Shown: positions 25,993 to 35,482, numbered from the stretch's first letter. The stretch is DNA of 64,000 nucleotides from Sporosarcina sp. HYO08 (GCF_001563475.1 NZ_LPUT01000012.1:310001-374000); one strand, 5' to 3'. The notes: generated by a model from the letters alone, not told the origin. Program-made: numbers and translations.

Positions 25993-26676
25993 CTACTGAT
26001 CCATCTTCCAACAAAAAAATCCTTCATCTTTTTTCCATTCGGCATATAAAACATCTTCAAAATTTAAGATGTCTTTTTTTCGAATTTGCTTCAGCAGCCA
26101 ATTTTCGTCAAATCCGACTAGCTTTAGATTATCATGAACGACTTTCCCGTCACTAATAAGCGAAACGGGGATGTAAACGGCTTTTTGCTTGATTTTTAAA
26201 TCTTCTATTGTAGGGTCGGCATATTTCGATTTTTTAATGGCGCTTATTTTGCCGTTTGGTTCTAAGATGGCATATTCTACTTCGCGGAGTGAAAAAATGT
26301 CTTTTTGTTGTCTCAGCATTTGTTGCAGTTCATCGATCGATACGTTGTTGCCTTTTAATTCTTTTCTGTCGAGGATGCCTTTTCTAATGACAACAGAAGG
26401 TGCCCCTTCGAGGACTCGGCGTGTACCTCTTATTTTCATTGTTAATTTTTCAATAAGAAAAATTAATAATCCCCAAAACGAAACGGCATATAAAATGGAC
26501 CATACTTTTACTTCGGGATCATAAACGGAATTTCCAACGAGCTCACCTAGGATGAGAGCGGATATAAAATCAAACGGTGTTAGCTGATCGATTTGCGTCT
26601 TTCCTAAGATCTTTGTCAGCACTAATAAGGCAAGTAAACCAACAAAAAGTTCTACCGTAATTTGTCCGATGTGCAT
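25993..26676 (-). CDS. DUF421 (YetF-type) membrane protein
   Basis: A 227-residue protein of the DUF421 family, which includes Bacillus YetF-like proteins. Three N-terminal membrane helices (about 5-25, 35-50, 60-80; with LTPFDFISALILGELVGNSV) are followed by a cytoplasmic domain starting EGAPSVVIRKGILDRKELKG and containing SLREVEYAILEPNGKISAIK. The function of the family is not established. AAAGGTAG precedes the ATG. It is probably monocistronic. Confidence 0.87.
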   Translation of the reverse strand: MHIGQITVELFVGLLALLVLTKILGKTQIDQLTPFDFISALILGELVGNSVYDPEVKVWSILYAVSFWGLLIFLIEKLTMKIRGTRRVLEGAPSVVIRKGILDRKELKGNNVSIDELQQMLRQQKDIFSLREVEYAILEPNGKISAIKKSKYADPTIEDLKIKQKAVYIPVSLISDGKVVHDNLKLVGFDENWLLKQIRKKDILNFEDVLYAEWKKDEGFFCWKMDQ

Positions 26677-26747
26677 ATTTTAACTACCTTTCGAAAGTCA
26701 TTCTTTTATAGAATGGACAAAAAGCTTCTGATCAATTCATCATAATT

Positions 26748-26848
26748 GGTGCCAGGCACCTGCGCAATTCAGACACTATTCCGATAACGATGATAATACA
26801 AATATAAAAAGCCTCTCGATCATTCCGAGGAATTGATCGAGGGGCTTC
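26748..26848. repeat. Long dispersed repeat copy R5 with built-in terminator
   Basis: GGTGCCAGGCACC at 26748-26760, then GCGCAATTCAGACACTATTC and CGATAACGATGAT, then a hairpin at 26809-26847 (AAGCCTCTCGATCA against TTGATCGAGGGGCTT). It lies downstream of the flavin monooxygenase gene on the minus strand. Confidence 0.8.
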
Positions 26849-26927
26849 GAGTGTGAATAAGGATATTACGCCAACGGTCTTTATTCAATTGGGTTCAGAA
26901 GAATGTATTGACCAGAGAATTCTTTGA

Positions 26928-27944
26928 TTAACCCATCATCTCAGCGACAATTTCATAAGAACGCAACCGAGCTTTCTGATCGAAAATTTGCGAATTGATG
27001 ATCAGCTCGTTTGTTTTTGTTTCACGAATGAAACTTTCAAGCTTTTGCCTCACAGTTTCTGGACTACCAACAATTGTAGAACGGGAGTCAAGCGTTTTTT
27101 CGAGGGACGCTCGCTCATAAGGTGACCATACTTCTTCAATGTTCGCAATCGGCGGTTTCAACTGTGTTGGGACGCCTCTCGTTAAGCTAAGAAACTGTAG
27201 TTGTTGAGAGGTTGCCAGAAACTGGGCTTCTTCATCTGTGTCTGCTGCGATGACATTGACGCCTAGCATTGCGTACGGTTCTTGCAGTGTTTTCGACGGC
27301 TTGAAGTTTTGACGGTAAAGCCGTAACGCAGGCAATGTGTGTTGCGGCGCGAAGTGACTTGCGAAAGAAAAGGGAAGTCCTTTTTGCGCAGCCAGTTGAG
27401 CACTGAAGCCGCTTGAACCGAGTAACCAAATAGGAATGTCAAGTCCTTCACCGGGAAATGCGCGAACGCGTGCTGTTCGGTTCGGTTCAAAATAGTCCTC
27501 GAGTTCAGCTAGTTGATTCGGAAAATCTTCCCCAGTGCTATGTAACGTACGGCGCAGCGCAAAAGCTGTTGCCTGATCCGAGCCAGGCGCGCGGCCAAGA
27601 CCAAGGTCGATTCTTCCGGGATAAAGTGATTCTAATGTGCCAAACTGCTCGGCGATCACGAGTGGTGCGTGATTGGGCAACATAATTCCGCCTGCACCTA
27701 CACGAATACGATTTGTGGCGCCTGCAATATGCCCAATTAGCACAGACGTTGCAGAACTTCCGATTCCCGGCATATTATGATGCTCTGCCAACCAATATCG
27801 ATTGAAGCCCCATTCTTCTACATGTTGTGCGATTTCCACGCTGTTTTTAAAGGAAGCATTTGCATTGCTGCCCTCATTAATCGGTGCTAAATCCAAAACA
27901 GAGAGCGGAATTTCATTAAAATACTTTATATAATTTCTGTTCAA
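26928..27944 (-). CDS. LLM-class flavin-dependent oxidoreductase (luciferase-like)
   Basis: A 338-residue TIM-barrel luciferase-like monooxygenase. It shows [12 protein letters not shown], then [20 protein letters not shown] near residue 45, [20 protein letters not shown] near residue 85 and [11 protein letters not shown] near residue 112, as in the YceB-type group of Bacillus. Substrate unknown. TTG at 27944 is the likely start, with AAGGAG 8 bases upstream; a longer ATG frame from 27968 runs through that site. No flavin reductase gene is adjacent. Confidence 0.85.
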   Translation of the reverse strand: MNRNYIKYFNEIPLSVLDLAPINEGSNANASFKNSVEIAQHVEEWGFNRYWLAEHHNMPGIGSSATSVLIGHIAGATNRIRVGAGGIMLPNHAPLVIAEQFGTLESLYPGRIDLGLGRAPGSDQATAFALRRTLHSTGEDFPNQLAELEDYFEPNRTARVRAFPGEGLDIPIWLLGSSGFSAQLAAQKGLPFSFASHFAPQHTLPALRLYRQNFKPSKTLQEPYAMLGVNVIAADTDEEAQFLATSQQLQFLSLTRGVPTQLKPPIANIEEVWSPYERASLEKTLDSRSTIVGSPETVRQKLESFIRETKTNELIINSQIFDQKARLRSYEIVAEMMG

Positions 27945-28075
27945 TTTTAACACTCCTTGTTTGATCATCCCTTTAAATCATACCGTTCCGGGATAGGATT
28001 CTCTAACAATCTGATTGCGAGAGATACAACGGCGAGACGCTAGGAGTCCAAAATTGAAAGAACCATTAAAAATTG

Positions 28076-28121
28076 AAACACCCGGCACTTTCCATTGGTG
28101 CCAGGCACCCACACAATTCAG
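28076..28121. repeat. Short dispersed repeat copy S1
   Basis: GAAACACCCGGCACTTTCC then TTGGTGCCAGGCACCCACAC and AATT. GGCAC and GTGCC form an inner inverted repeat. It lies about 16 bases past the catalase stop codon on the minus strand. Confidence 0.85.
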
Positions 28122-28136
28122 TTTCTCCACGATTGC

Positions 28137-30185
28137 TCAAACAGTTTGCCTATTCCAAAATCGATGTGCAGCAACCGCATCGATGAAATCATTTGAAAAG
28201 CGTTGGACGTCATTTCCCGTTATAACACCTGGTTCTCCGGTGTATTTATTTAACGTTAAAAGTTGTATCCCCTGGTGGGTAGCACCGATTGGTTTATAAT
28301 GTGAAAATGCTTCATCAACAAAATAAGCCGCGTCTTTATTAAATTTCTTGCTCGTTTTACTTCCATTTACGACATAAACTGCATCGAACTGTACGGACTT
28401 TGCGGTTAGGAAAGTGTGATCGACGTTGAATGTAACACCGTTTGTACCAATTACCTCTCCCTGATTTTCACTGATGAATTCAGGTGTCAGCCCAGAATCA
28501 ATCAACCGTTCGATTACATACTTTACATCAGGACCGTTAAAGCCATCTGCTAGAATGACGGCGACTTTCCGTGTGCTCGGTGTGAAAATCGTATTTTGTT
28601 GACTGAGTGCAGGAGATGACTCTGTGATAGTGGAACCGCCTTTTGTCGGTGGGGGCATACCGATTTTCTTCGCAAATGCTTGTGTTAGCTCTAAGCTTAC
28701 ATTCGCAAACATGTCGATCACTTGCTGCTTTACCGATAGGCTCTTTACTTTCCCTAGTTCAAAACTAAAGGCATCAATGATGTGTTTTTTCTCGGCTGGA
28801 CTCATACTGTTCCAAAAGAGAGTTGCTTGTGAAAAGTGGTCTTTAAAACTGTCACTTCGCGCTTGGATTTTTCGGCCTTCTATTTTTTCCTGGTAATGTT
28901 CGTACCCGCCTTCTGCCGGACTTGCAGGAGCAGGTGTATTTCCTGCCAAAGAATTCCGGTGATAGTTCACTTTTCCGATATTAATCGTTTGTCTATGGTA
29001 TCCGTCTCGCTGGTTGTTATGAATGGGAACGATTGGTCTATTGATCGGAATTTCATGGAAGTTCGGACCGCCGAGCCGGATCAATTGTGTATCAATATAG
29101 GAAAACAGCCGACCTTGCAGCAACGGGTCATTTGTAAAATCTATCCCGGGAACGACATTGCCCGGATGGAAAGCGACTTGTTCTGTTTCTGCGAAGAAAT
29201 TATCTACATTGCGGTTTAACGTCATTTTTCCAATGATTTTAACTGGAACAACTTCTTCTGGCCAAAGCTTCGTCGCATCCAAAATATCATGTTTCAGTTT
29301 AAATTCATCTTCCTCATTTAAAATTTGAACACCTAGTTCAAATTCTGGGTAATGACCATTTTCAATCGCATTCCATAAGTCATTACGGTGAAAGTCTGGA
29401 TCGATTCCCGCTAGTTTATGGGATTCATCCCAAACGAGAGAGTGGGTCCCTAACGTTGGTTTCCAGTGGAATTTTACAAAGAAAGCTTTTCCTTGTTCAT
29501 TCACGAATCGAAAAGTATGAACGCCGAATCCTTCCATCATTCGGAAACTCCTTGGAATGGCACGGTCAGACATGATCCACATAATCATATGTGCAGTCTC
29601 TTGGTTATTCGCAACAAAGTCCCAAAATGTATCATGCGCCGTGGAGGCTTGTGGAATATCATTATCTGGTTCTGGTTTGAATGCATGCACAACATCTGGG
29701 AATTTAATCGCATCTTGAATGAAAAAGACCGGGATATTATTGGCGACTAAATCATAATTTCCCTCTTCCGTATAAAACTTCGTCGCAAATCCTCTGGCAT
29801 CCCGAACTGTATCGGCGGAACCTCTAGCGCCGCTTACTGTGGAAAATCGGACGAACACCGGCGTCTTAACGGAAGTATCTTGCAAAAACTTCGCCCTCGT
29901 GAAATCACTCATATTTTCATATAATTGAAACTCGCCATGCGCAGCAAACCCGCGTGCATGCACAACTCTTTCTGGAATTCGTTCATGATCAAAATGGGTC
30001 ATTTTTTCCCGGAAATGAAAGTCCTCCATCAGTGTCGGTCCACGTACACCCGCTTTTAAAGAGAATTCATCCTCCGACACTTTCAATCCTTGGTTTGTCG
30101 TCAGTTTTGTACCCTTGTCATCTACAGTAAACGCATCAAGTTGCTTCTCCTTATTATTCTTATCGCTATTTTGATTGTTGCGCAG
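28137..30185 (-). CDS. katE: Large-subunit catalase (clade II, KatE type)
   Basis: Haem catalase with a C-terminal flavodoxin/DJ-1-like domain; it splits hydrogen peroxide. Seen are the distal histidine in [12 protein letters not shown], the asparagine in [12 protein letters not shown], the proximal tyrosine in [14 protein letters not shown], and the C-terminal domain from [13 protein letters not shown] onward. The frame with family-typical N-terminal sequence ([20 protein letters not shown]) extends upstream of the TTG at 30086 with no ATG, GTG or TTG; the best start is CTG at 30185, with AAGGAGGAGGAG 6 bases before it. That gives 682 residues. In Bacillus such catalases act in stationary phase or spores; regulation here is not visible. 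Confidence 0.9.
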   Translation of the reverse strand: MRNNQNSDKNNKEKQLDAFTVDDKGTKLTTNQGLKVSEDEFSLKAGVRGPTLMEDFHFREKMTHFDHERIPERVVHARGFAAHGEFQLYENMSDFTRAKFLQDTSVKTPVFVRFSTVSGARGSADTVRDARGFATKFYTEEGNYDLVANNIPVFFIQDAIKFPDVVHAFKPEPDNDIPQASTAHDTFWDFVANNQETAHMIMWIMSDRAIPRSFRMMEGFGVHTFRFVNEQGKAFFVKFHWKPTLGTHSLVWDESHKLAGIDPDFHRNDLWNAIENGHYPEFELGVQILNEEDEFKLKHDILDATKLWPEEVVPVKIIGKMTLNRNVDNFFAETEQVAFHPGNVVPGIDFTNDPLLQGRLFSYIDTQLIRLGGPNFHEIPINRPIVPIHNNQRDGYHRQTINIGKVNYHRNSLAGNTPAPASPAEGGYEHYQEKIEGRKIQARSDSFKDHFSQATLFWNSMSPAEKKHIIDAFSFELGKVKSLSVKQQVIDMFANVSLELTQAFAKKIGMPPPTKGGSTITESSPALSQQNTIFTPSTRKVAVILADGFNGPDVKYVIERLIDSGLTPEFISENQGEVIGTNGVTFNVDHTFLTAKSVQFDAVYVVNGSKTSKKFNKDAAYFVDEAFSHYKPIGATHQGIQLLTLNKYTGEPGVITGNDVQRFSNDFIDAVAAHRFWNRQTV

Positions 30186-30268
30186 TAAACTCTCCTCCTC
30201 CTTATATTCAATTTATGCTTGTGTTTTTAACTTATTCTTGAGAGGTCGAGCTACGCCTAATTCGACAT

Positions 30269-30312
30269 GAAACACTCGGCGCTTTGCGTTGGTGCCAGGC
30301 ACCAGCGCAATT
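30269..30312. repeat. Short dispersed repeat copy S2
   Basis: GAAACACTCGGCGCTTTGC then TTGGTGCCAGGCACCAGCGC and AATT. It lies between the catalase and OsmC genes. Confidence 0.8.
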
Positions 30313-30373
30313 AGTTAGTTATAGACTATGAGCATAAATGAATGGAAGTTTTTATAGCGTAATAGAGTAGGAA

Positions 30374-30420
30374 ACAAGAAAACCACCCGCGCCATGAATA
30401 CAGGCAACGGGTGGTTTTCG
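30374..30420. terminator. Terminator of the OsmC-family gene
   Basis: GAAAACCACCCG pairs with CGGGTGGTTTTC, with AT-rich flanks. Similar to the hairpin at 12615-12660. Confidence 0.75.
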
Positions 30421-30458
30421 ATTTATGATGGCATTATGCTGTAGGGCGATGCAAAGTT

Positions 30459-30911
30459 TTATTGTTTAATCCAATTAGACGTTACGTTCACACCCGCATC
30501 GATGAGCAAGTTGATCACGGGACATCTTTTTTCGACCGCTTCTTTTAACTGCTCTAGACGCTCATCGGATTCTTCTGTTTTAATGAAGACATCGAGATTA
30601 ACAGATTGAAAATGTGGCGATACGCCTTCAACGCCTCTTAATCCCCGCACGTCAAGTTCACCAGCGTTTTTGAACTCAACAGCCTCATAAGAAAATTTTT
30701 GCTCTTTGGCGATTAACGCAATCATAACAGATGCACAGCTTGATAAGCCCGCTAATACGAACTCGAGTGGGTTTGGCCCTTCATCTTTTCCACCTAAGCT
30801 TTTTGGTTCGTCTACAATAAAAGGTTCGAACTGTCTAACCTTTATTTCCGTCTGTACGCCACCTGTCCAGACACCACTTGTTTCGATCTTAATTAATTGA
30901 CTAACGGACAT
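30459..30911 (-). CDS. OsmC/Ohr-family protein
   Basis: A 150-residue OsmC-fold thiol protein of the type that reduces organic peroxides or handles redox stress. The two conserved cysteines are seen in LAGLSSCASVMIA near residue 59 and EKRCPVINLL near residue 130, with GPNPLEFVLAG before the first. GGGAGGAG precedes the ATG. It sits upstream of the catalase on the same strand but with its own terminator, so the two are probably separate oxidative-stress genes. Confidence 0.87.
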   Translation of the reverse strand: MSVSQLIKIETSGVWTGGVQTEIKVRQFEPFIVDEPKSLGGKDEGPNPLEFVLAGLSSCASVMIALIAKEQKFSYEAVEFKNAGELDVRGLRGVEGVSPHFQSVNLDVFIKTEESDERLEQLKEAVEKRCPVINLLIDAGVNVTSNWIKQ

Positions 30912-31022
30912 TTTAAATCTCCTCCCAAATCATAGTAAGTGTATAGGTTTAATTATAATTATGTTTTCATACAAAAACAATACTTTTCTGAAATATTTGC
31001 TTTTGGAGGAGCATTTTGAATT

Positions 31023-31067
31023 GAAACACCCGGCTCTTTCCGTTTGTGCCAGGCACCCACACAATTT
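31023..31067. repeat. Short dispersed repeat copy S3
   Basis: GAAACACCCGGCTCTTTCC then TTTGTGCCAGGCACCCACAC and AATT. It abuts, and by a base or two overlaps, the stop codon of the Yip1-family gene at 31066. Confidence 0.85.
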
Positions 31068-31677
31068 AAATGATAATGGCCAGTATGGATGCTACTACTA
31101 ATAGAAGAAGGAAAATTACAATTCCTGCGAATATCAATAGGGTTCCAAATCCCCGCCATGCCGAAAATTGGTGGACAATCCCAATTGCTTTACTCTGTAC
31201 AACAATTGAAAAAATGGATATCCCCATCATGATAACTGCATTCAAAATATAAAAACCGATCGACATATTTGTAATGCCAAATGGGTTTGTTGGGGTGGCG
31301 AATAACTGTTCACCATATAAGAAGAGTGCAATGATTCCAATTGGAGCAGTCCAAATCGTAGGGATTGTACCCGCTGCAACGGCAAGCCCCATCTGTCGCA
31401 TTTTTCCGGAACCGCCGAGCAACTTGCCGATCCATGTGTATGCAACCACAGTAAGTCCAAATCCAGCCGTACCTATGAGTAAGCTTAAAAAGAGAACAAG
31501 AAAAAGTATAAGGGGAAATGGGAATTGTTCGAAGAAACCTGAATCTGCAAATCCCATAAAGCTACTTGCAAGGGATGAAAAAGCGATGAGCATTAGTGCA
31601 TAAGGTATTGTCTTATGATCGACGATGTATTGAATCGTTTGGCTTGGATGCTTCCATATCGAAAGGAATGGATTCAT
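31066..31677 (-). CDS. Yip1-domain membrane protein
   Basis: A 203-residue integral membrane protein with about five hydrophobic helices and a Yip1-type core (VVAYTWIGKLLGGSGKMRQM near residue 85, then ALVAAGTIP-like and FGITNMSIGFYILNAVIMMG segments). The N-terminus NPFLSIWKHPSQTIQYIVD is typical of Bacillus members, whose function is unknown. It appears monocistronic, and its stop codon lies at the edge of a dispersed repeat. Confidence 0.75.
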   Translation of the reverse strand: MNPFLSIWKHPSQTIQYIVDHKTIPYALMLIAFSSLASSFMGFADSGFFEQFPFPLILFLVLFLSLLIGTAGFGLTVVAYTWIGKLLGGSGKMRQMGLAVAAGTIPTIWTAPIGIIALFLYGEQLFATPTNPFGITNMSIGFYILNAVIMMGISIFSIVVQSKAIGIVHQFSAWRGFGTLLIFAGIVIFLLLLVVASILAIII

Positions 31678-32060
31678 GCTGTCACCGACCTTTCTCTATT
31701 TAAATTTAATCGCTTTACCAGAATATGAAAATGTATGATTTATATTCTCGTTTCGCCCAGTTTCTACTACTATAACAAATTGAGCACTATTTTTCAGAAA
31801 AGCGATATGAAACACCCGGCAATTTCGGTTGGTGCTAGGCACCCATGCAGTTATTCTCCAAATATGTCGAATAACTTTAAAAATACTAGAATAGTTTAAA
31901 TTCAATGTTTTTTGTGATATGGTTTCCATAGAGACATTGTTATGGTAATAACTGGATCCTGCACAACGAAAGCATGTAAATACGCCATGATGCATTCAAC
32001 AAAGGGAGTCTAGAAGTTATCTAAGACAAGGACAACTACTTTTAAAAGAGGGGGAGAAAC
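31678..32060. other. Divergent intergenic region with repeat copy
   Basis: Contains the short repeat S4 (31809-31853) and presumably the promoters of the Yip1 and SLH genes; I could not fix a clear promoter. GAGGGGGAGA before 32061 is the ribosome binding site. Confidence 0.4.
31809..31853. repeat. Short dispersed repeat copy S4
   Basis: GAAACACCCGGCAATTTCG then TTGGTGCTAGGCACCCATGC. A single base change breaks the usual GTGCCAGGCAC core. Confidence 0.75.
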
Positions 32061-33674
32061 ATGAGGAAAATTGGGGTACTGGCATTGGTTTTCACATTCT
32101 TATTCGCTTTAATCATGCCGGTAACGAAAGTGGATGCAGCAAAATCATTTAGTGATGTATCAAAAGATTATTGGGCTGCTGAGCAAATTTACCGCTTTTC
32201 GGATCTAGGGGTTATTAAAGGGTTTGATGATGGAACGTTTCGTCCGAATAACAAAATTACGCGGGCGCAAGCAGCCATTATGTTAACACGCGGACTTAAG
32301 CTAGATACAGAGAATGTCCCGTCCGTAAACTACAAAGATATTAGCAAAGATCATTATGCGTATAAAGAGATTGCCGCCGTTACGCACGCAGGCATTATGC
32401 AAGGAAGTAACGGAGCGTATCAACCAGACGAGCCGCTAATCCGTTCACAAATGGCAATCATATTAGCCAATGCATTCGAATTAAAGGGCTATCAAACGGC
32501 ATCATTTAAGGATGTACCGAAAAACGCCCATGCTTATGAACAGATCGATGCCATTTATGCTAGTGGGATCACGAAAGGTTATGAAGACCGTACGTTTAGA
32601 CCTTCCATTCCAACAACTCGTGCGCAGTTTGCTGTTTTCCTAGGACGAGCCATCGATAAAGATCAGTCGCTAGCAGGATTGTTGAAAGAAGTGTACGCCA
32701 ATGAGCAGGCGATTGAAACATACGAGTACGAAGGGAATCTAAATTTAGGCATTTCATTCCCAGAAACAATGCAAGAGTTTCCTGAGATGGCGATGATCGC
32801 ATCTATGTTGGAAGATGTGAAAGTTCGCATGGTCGGGGCGTACCAAAAAGATCCGATGTTAATGGACATGGTGGTTGAGCTGACGCTATCTGGTGATGTG
32901 CAAACAACTGTTAAACTGCCAATCGTGATAACGGAAGAGAAGATGTGGATGAAGTTGCCGGAATCACCGCTATTCCCACTGCCGGAAGAGTTGACTGGCA
33001 AGTTTATCGAATTTGATCTCGCGGAGTTATCAGAGCTTTCGGGTCAGCCGAATAACACGGTCAACCTAGATTTACAAACAGAACTTGCACTGGCAATTAA
33101 CAATCTATTCTTCGATCAATTTGCGGTTGATTTTTACAGCACTGTTGAAAATGAAGATGCGATAAAAGTGCCAAGTGACGTAGATGTGAAAAAGATCGTT
33201 AAATTTGAATTGACAAATGATAACTTGCAGCCATTTGTTGAAACATTATTCAATGGCTTCTTACCACAGCTATTCGAATTGCTGCAACAGGACGACTATG
33301 TGGAAGCATTAGGTCTAACTGCGGAAGAAATCGAGCTGCTTAAAGAAGAAATCGCACATATGCCCGCCGACCTAGATGAAATCATCGCCGAGATTAACAA
33401 AGTCGTAACCATTCATAAGTTTGAAGAACATATCGTCATTAACGAAGACGATATCATCGCCTATGACGTATTCGACCTGGATCTCGATGTGAATGTAGAA
33501 GAAGAGACATATGGTTTAAAACTGTTTTTTGATATGAAGAAATCCAAGATTAATGAAGAAGTTAAATTTTCGATAGGTATTCCAGACAAAGCGAATACCA
33601 TCACATTAGAGGAGTTGCTCCAATTAGAAGGCGTGGAGATGGATGCTTTGGCAGTCCCGTATGACCTACAATAA
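32061..33674 (+). CDS. SLH-domain surface protein with unknown C-terminal domain
   Basis: A 537-residue secreted protein: signal peptide 1-26 (LFALIMPVTKVDAA), three SLH domains at about 28-72, 88-132 and 148-192 (KSFSDVSKDYWAAEQI, ITRAQAAIM, TTRAQFAVF), then about 330 residues of acidic alpha/beta sequence. That region contains YEGNLNLGISFPE and IHKFEEHIVINEDDIIAYDVF, resembling the lipoprotein-like DUF6612 or LppX/LolA-type folds. That last comparison is tentative. It should be anchored to the pyruvylated SCWP. The leader and SLH sequences differ from SLP1-3, so it is a separate lineage. Confidence 0.87.
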   Translation: MRKIGVLALVFTFLFALIMPVTKVDAAKSFSDVSKDYWAAEQIYRFSDLGVIKGFDDGTFRPNNKITRAQAAIMLTRGLKLDTENVPSVNYKDISKDHYAYKEIAAVTHAGIMQGSNGAYQPDEPLIRSQMAIILANAFELKGYQTASFKDVPKNAHAYEQIDAIYASGITKGYEDRTFRPSIPTTRAQFAVFLGRAIDKDQSLAGLLKEVYANEQAIETYEYEGNLNLGISFPETMQEFPEMAMIASMLEDVKVRMVGAYQKDPMLMDMVVELTLSGDVQTTVKLPIVITEEKMWMKLPESPLFPLPEELTGKFIEFDLAELSELSGQPNNTVNLDLQTELALAINNLFFDQFAVDFYSTVENEDAIKVPSDVDVKKIVKFELTNDNLQPFVETLFNGFLPQLFELLQQDDYVEALGLTAEEIELLKEEIAHMPADLDEIIAEINKVVTIHKFEEHIVINEDDIIAYDVFDLDLDVNVEEETYGLKLFFDMKKSKINEEVKFSIGIPDKANTITLEELLQLEGVEMDALAVPYDLQ

Positions 33675-33684
33675 GTCCGTTTCA

Positions 33685-33731
33685 GAAAACACCTGGCACT
33701 TTCCGTTTGTGCCAGGTACCCGCACTATTCT
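33685..33731. repeat. Short dispersed repeat copy S5
   Basis: AAAACACCTGGCACTTTCC then TTTGTGCCAGGTACCCGCAC. It starts 11 bases after the SLH gene stop and continues into CTATTCTAACAATGG, a piece of the long repeat form. Confidence 0.8.
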
Positions 33732-33768
33732 AACAATGGACAGAAAAATCAAACATATTGTACTTCGA

Positions 33769-33812
33769 ACAAGCTCTCATTCCATAAAGTGAATGAGGGC
33801 TTATTTTTATTG
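33769..33812 (+). terminator. Intrinsic terminator after the SLH gene
   Basis: AAGCTCTCATTC pairs with GAATGAGGGCTT, followed by ATTTTTATTG. Confidence 0.7.
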
Positions 33813-34013
33813 TTTTCCAACTGTGAATAGATCATTTGCCATGGACGTGGTAGCGAGGCAGGCATATCTTATGGGAAAAGGGTATTTCTGGATAAAAATA
33901 ATTTCATTGTTTGATCCCGTATTTTCATGGTCAAAATACGAAAAGGGGACAATGTGCACATTCGCCAAGCCATTGACAAACGTGGGGACTTCAATACAAT
34001 GGAGGAATCTAGT

Positions 34014-34778
34014 ATGCATTATTTAGATATGGGGCAAGGTGAGCCACTCGTTCTTATTCATGGATTGGGAAGCGTAAAGGAATCGTGGAAGTATCAATTT
34101 GACCTGTCAGAGAAGTTTCGTTTGATTATCCCTGATCTTCGGGGGCACGGGGAGTGTAACGACTTTCAGGACATTTCAATTGCGGGATTTGCGGATGATG
34201 TGTTGTCGTTGTTGGATTCGCTTGACATTCAACAAGCGCATTTCTGTGGGCTGTCATTAGGTGGGCTCGTTGTACAAGAAATTTATCGACAACAATCTGA
34301 TCGTGTGCAGTCAATGATCTTGTCGAATACATTTTCTTACCTTCCTTACTTTATAAGGTATACCTCGTTACATGACAGATTGAAAAATCTCCGTTCGTTA
34401 ACGAGCGATGAATACATTTCCATTACCGCCGAAAAATGCTTATACCAAAAAACACCTGATTTAATTGAAGAAGCGAAATCCTTGTTTTTAATTAAATCCG
34501 AACCGTATATCCAAACTTCACGTTCGGCAGTGAAATCAAATTATCTTCCGATACTGCCATTTGTGAAAGCGCCAACATTACTGATTGGAAGTTTGTATGA
34601 TGAAGTTGTTCCGCTATTTTCGGTTTATCAAACGAAATGGTGTATGCCGCAAGCAAAATTAATTTTATTTGATCAATGCGGACATTTGCCAAATTTGGAG
34701 CGGCGAGAAAAGTATAATGAGGTTTTGACGCAATTTATCGAGCAACAAAAATCGCTGCCAGTTTCCTGTACGGTCTAG
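34014..34778 (+). CDS. Alpha/beta-fold hydrolase
   Basis: A 254-residue alpha/beta hydrolase. The nucleophile serine is in FCGLSLGGLV near residue 80, the oxyanion motif HGLG near residue 16, the acid in GSLYDEVVP near residue 195 and the histidine in CGHLPNLE near residue 223. ATG at 34014 is chosen because GGAGG lies 8 bases upstream; a longer frame to 33927 lacks a good site. No signal peptide. Substrate unknown; resembles menaquinone/enol-lactone-type hydrolases in size only. Confidence 0.82.
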   Translation: MHYLDMGQGEPLVLIHGLGSVKESWKYQFDLSEKFRLIIPDLRGHGECNDFQDISIAGFADDVLSLLDSLDIQQAHFCGLSLGGLVVQEIYRQQSDRVQSMILSNTFSYLPYFIRYTSLHDRLKNLRSLTSDEYISITAEKCLYQKTPDLIEEAKSLFLIKSEPYIQTSRSAVKSNYLPILPFVKAPTLLIGSLYDEVVPLFSVYQTKWCMPQAKLILFDQCGHLPNLERREKYNEVLTQFIEQQKSLPVSCTV

Positions 34779-34791
34779 ACATTTATTTCCA

Positions 34792-34820
34792 TTGATAAAA
34801 TAAGGGAATCCGTGTACAAT
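34792..34820 (+). promoter_or_regulatory. Strong sigma-A promoter of a structured RNA
   Basis: TTGATA (34792-34797), 17-base spacer, TACAAT (34815-34820). No protein gene follows; a structured RNA and terminator do. Confidence 0.75.
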
Positions 34821-34826
34821 AATCAA

Positions 34827-35078
34827 TACAAGCTGCATTGTTCGTATCGACATTAAGTTTTAACCTTTAAGCTGTAAAAGGGAGTTTTAATTGAAACTGG
34901 AATGGCAAGCCTCGTTCTTCTCGAACAACGAGGACATACAGGAACGTTTCTGCAAACACCCACTTTGAGGAGTGGTGGTTTAAAACTTTCTAATCACGTA
35001 CGACAAAGGCGGCTTCCTACATAATTAAAAACAAATGAGTCATCCTCCGATCAGGTTTCTGGTCGGAGGATTTTTTTG
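34827..35078 (+). ncRNA. Structured RNA resembling 6S RNA, with terminator
   Basis: The region from the promoter to the terminator has no open frame. Its ends pair: AAGCTGC (34830-34836) with GCGGCTT (35009-35015), then TTGTTCGTA (34838-34846) with TACGACAA (34999-35006), then AAGTTTTAA (34855-34863) with TTAAAACTT (34980-34988). Inside lie a hairpin CCTCGTT/AACGAGG (34910-34933) and a 3'-side hairpin CCACT/AGTGG (34960-34975). A closed rod of about 185 bases with an internal bubble and a 3'-strand hairpin is the plan of 6S RNA, the RNA polymerase-binding RNA. A 13-bp terminator stem (35042-35071) with a T run follows. Identity as 6S is inferred from shape, not from a match. Confidence 0.6.
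35042..35078 (+). terminator. Intrinsic terminator of the structured RNA
   Basis: ATCCTCCGATCAG pairs over 13 positions with CTGGTCGGAGGAT around GTTT, followed by seven T. Confidence 0.92.
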
Positions 35079-35213
35079 TTTACCGAACTGTTATAAGCGA
35101 TTGGAGAAAGTTAGACGTAGAAAAAGGGATTATATTTAGTGGAAAAGGATAGGATACAGGTCGAGGGCCTATTCAGTAACCCCCAGCAAACAATAAGTAA
35201 AGGAGCTACGGTA

Positions 35214-35387
35214 ATGACACAAGACAATAATCGTCAAAATCGTCAGAACGACCAAGACCAAAATCTTCAAGAGAGATATCAAGATCGATATAATTTTGAA
35301 TTTGGCGGTGAGTTTTTCGACGAGATCCCAGATCTAACTAACAATCAGCCCAACAACAAGGACCGAAATAACCAGCGTAATCGCTAA
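35214..35387 (+). CDS. Small hydrophilic Asn/Gln-rich protein
   Basis: A 57-residue protein rich in N, Q, D and R (TQDNNRQNRQNDQDQN, then NFEFGGEFFDEIPDLTNNQ). The ATG at 35214 has AAAGGAG at good spacing; a longer frame from 35139 lacks one. The composition is reminiscent of small spore or coat-associated proteins of bacilli, but I do not recognise the family. A hairpin terminator follows. Confidence 0.6.
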   Translation: MTQDNNRQNRQNDQDQNLQERYQDRYNFEFGGEFFDEIPDLTNNQPNNKDRNNQRNR

Positions 35388-35395
35388 AATCCAAA

Positions 35396-35440
35396 TAGAC
35401 CTGTATGACAGCATCGTCCGTCATACAGGTTTTGCTTTGG
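35396..35440. terminator. Bidirectional terminator
   Basis: AGACCTGTATGAC pairs with GTCATACAGGTTTT around a 10-base loop, between convergent genes. Confidence 0.75.
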
Positions 35441-35482
35441 TAGCGTGCATACAACTGCGATACAGCGCCGACAACACAAGAC

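Noticed and set aside
30974..31022. Possible regulatory RNA before the OsmC gene
   Set aside because: AT-rich and unstructured by eye; nothing specific seen.
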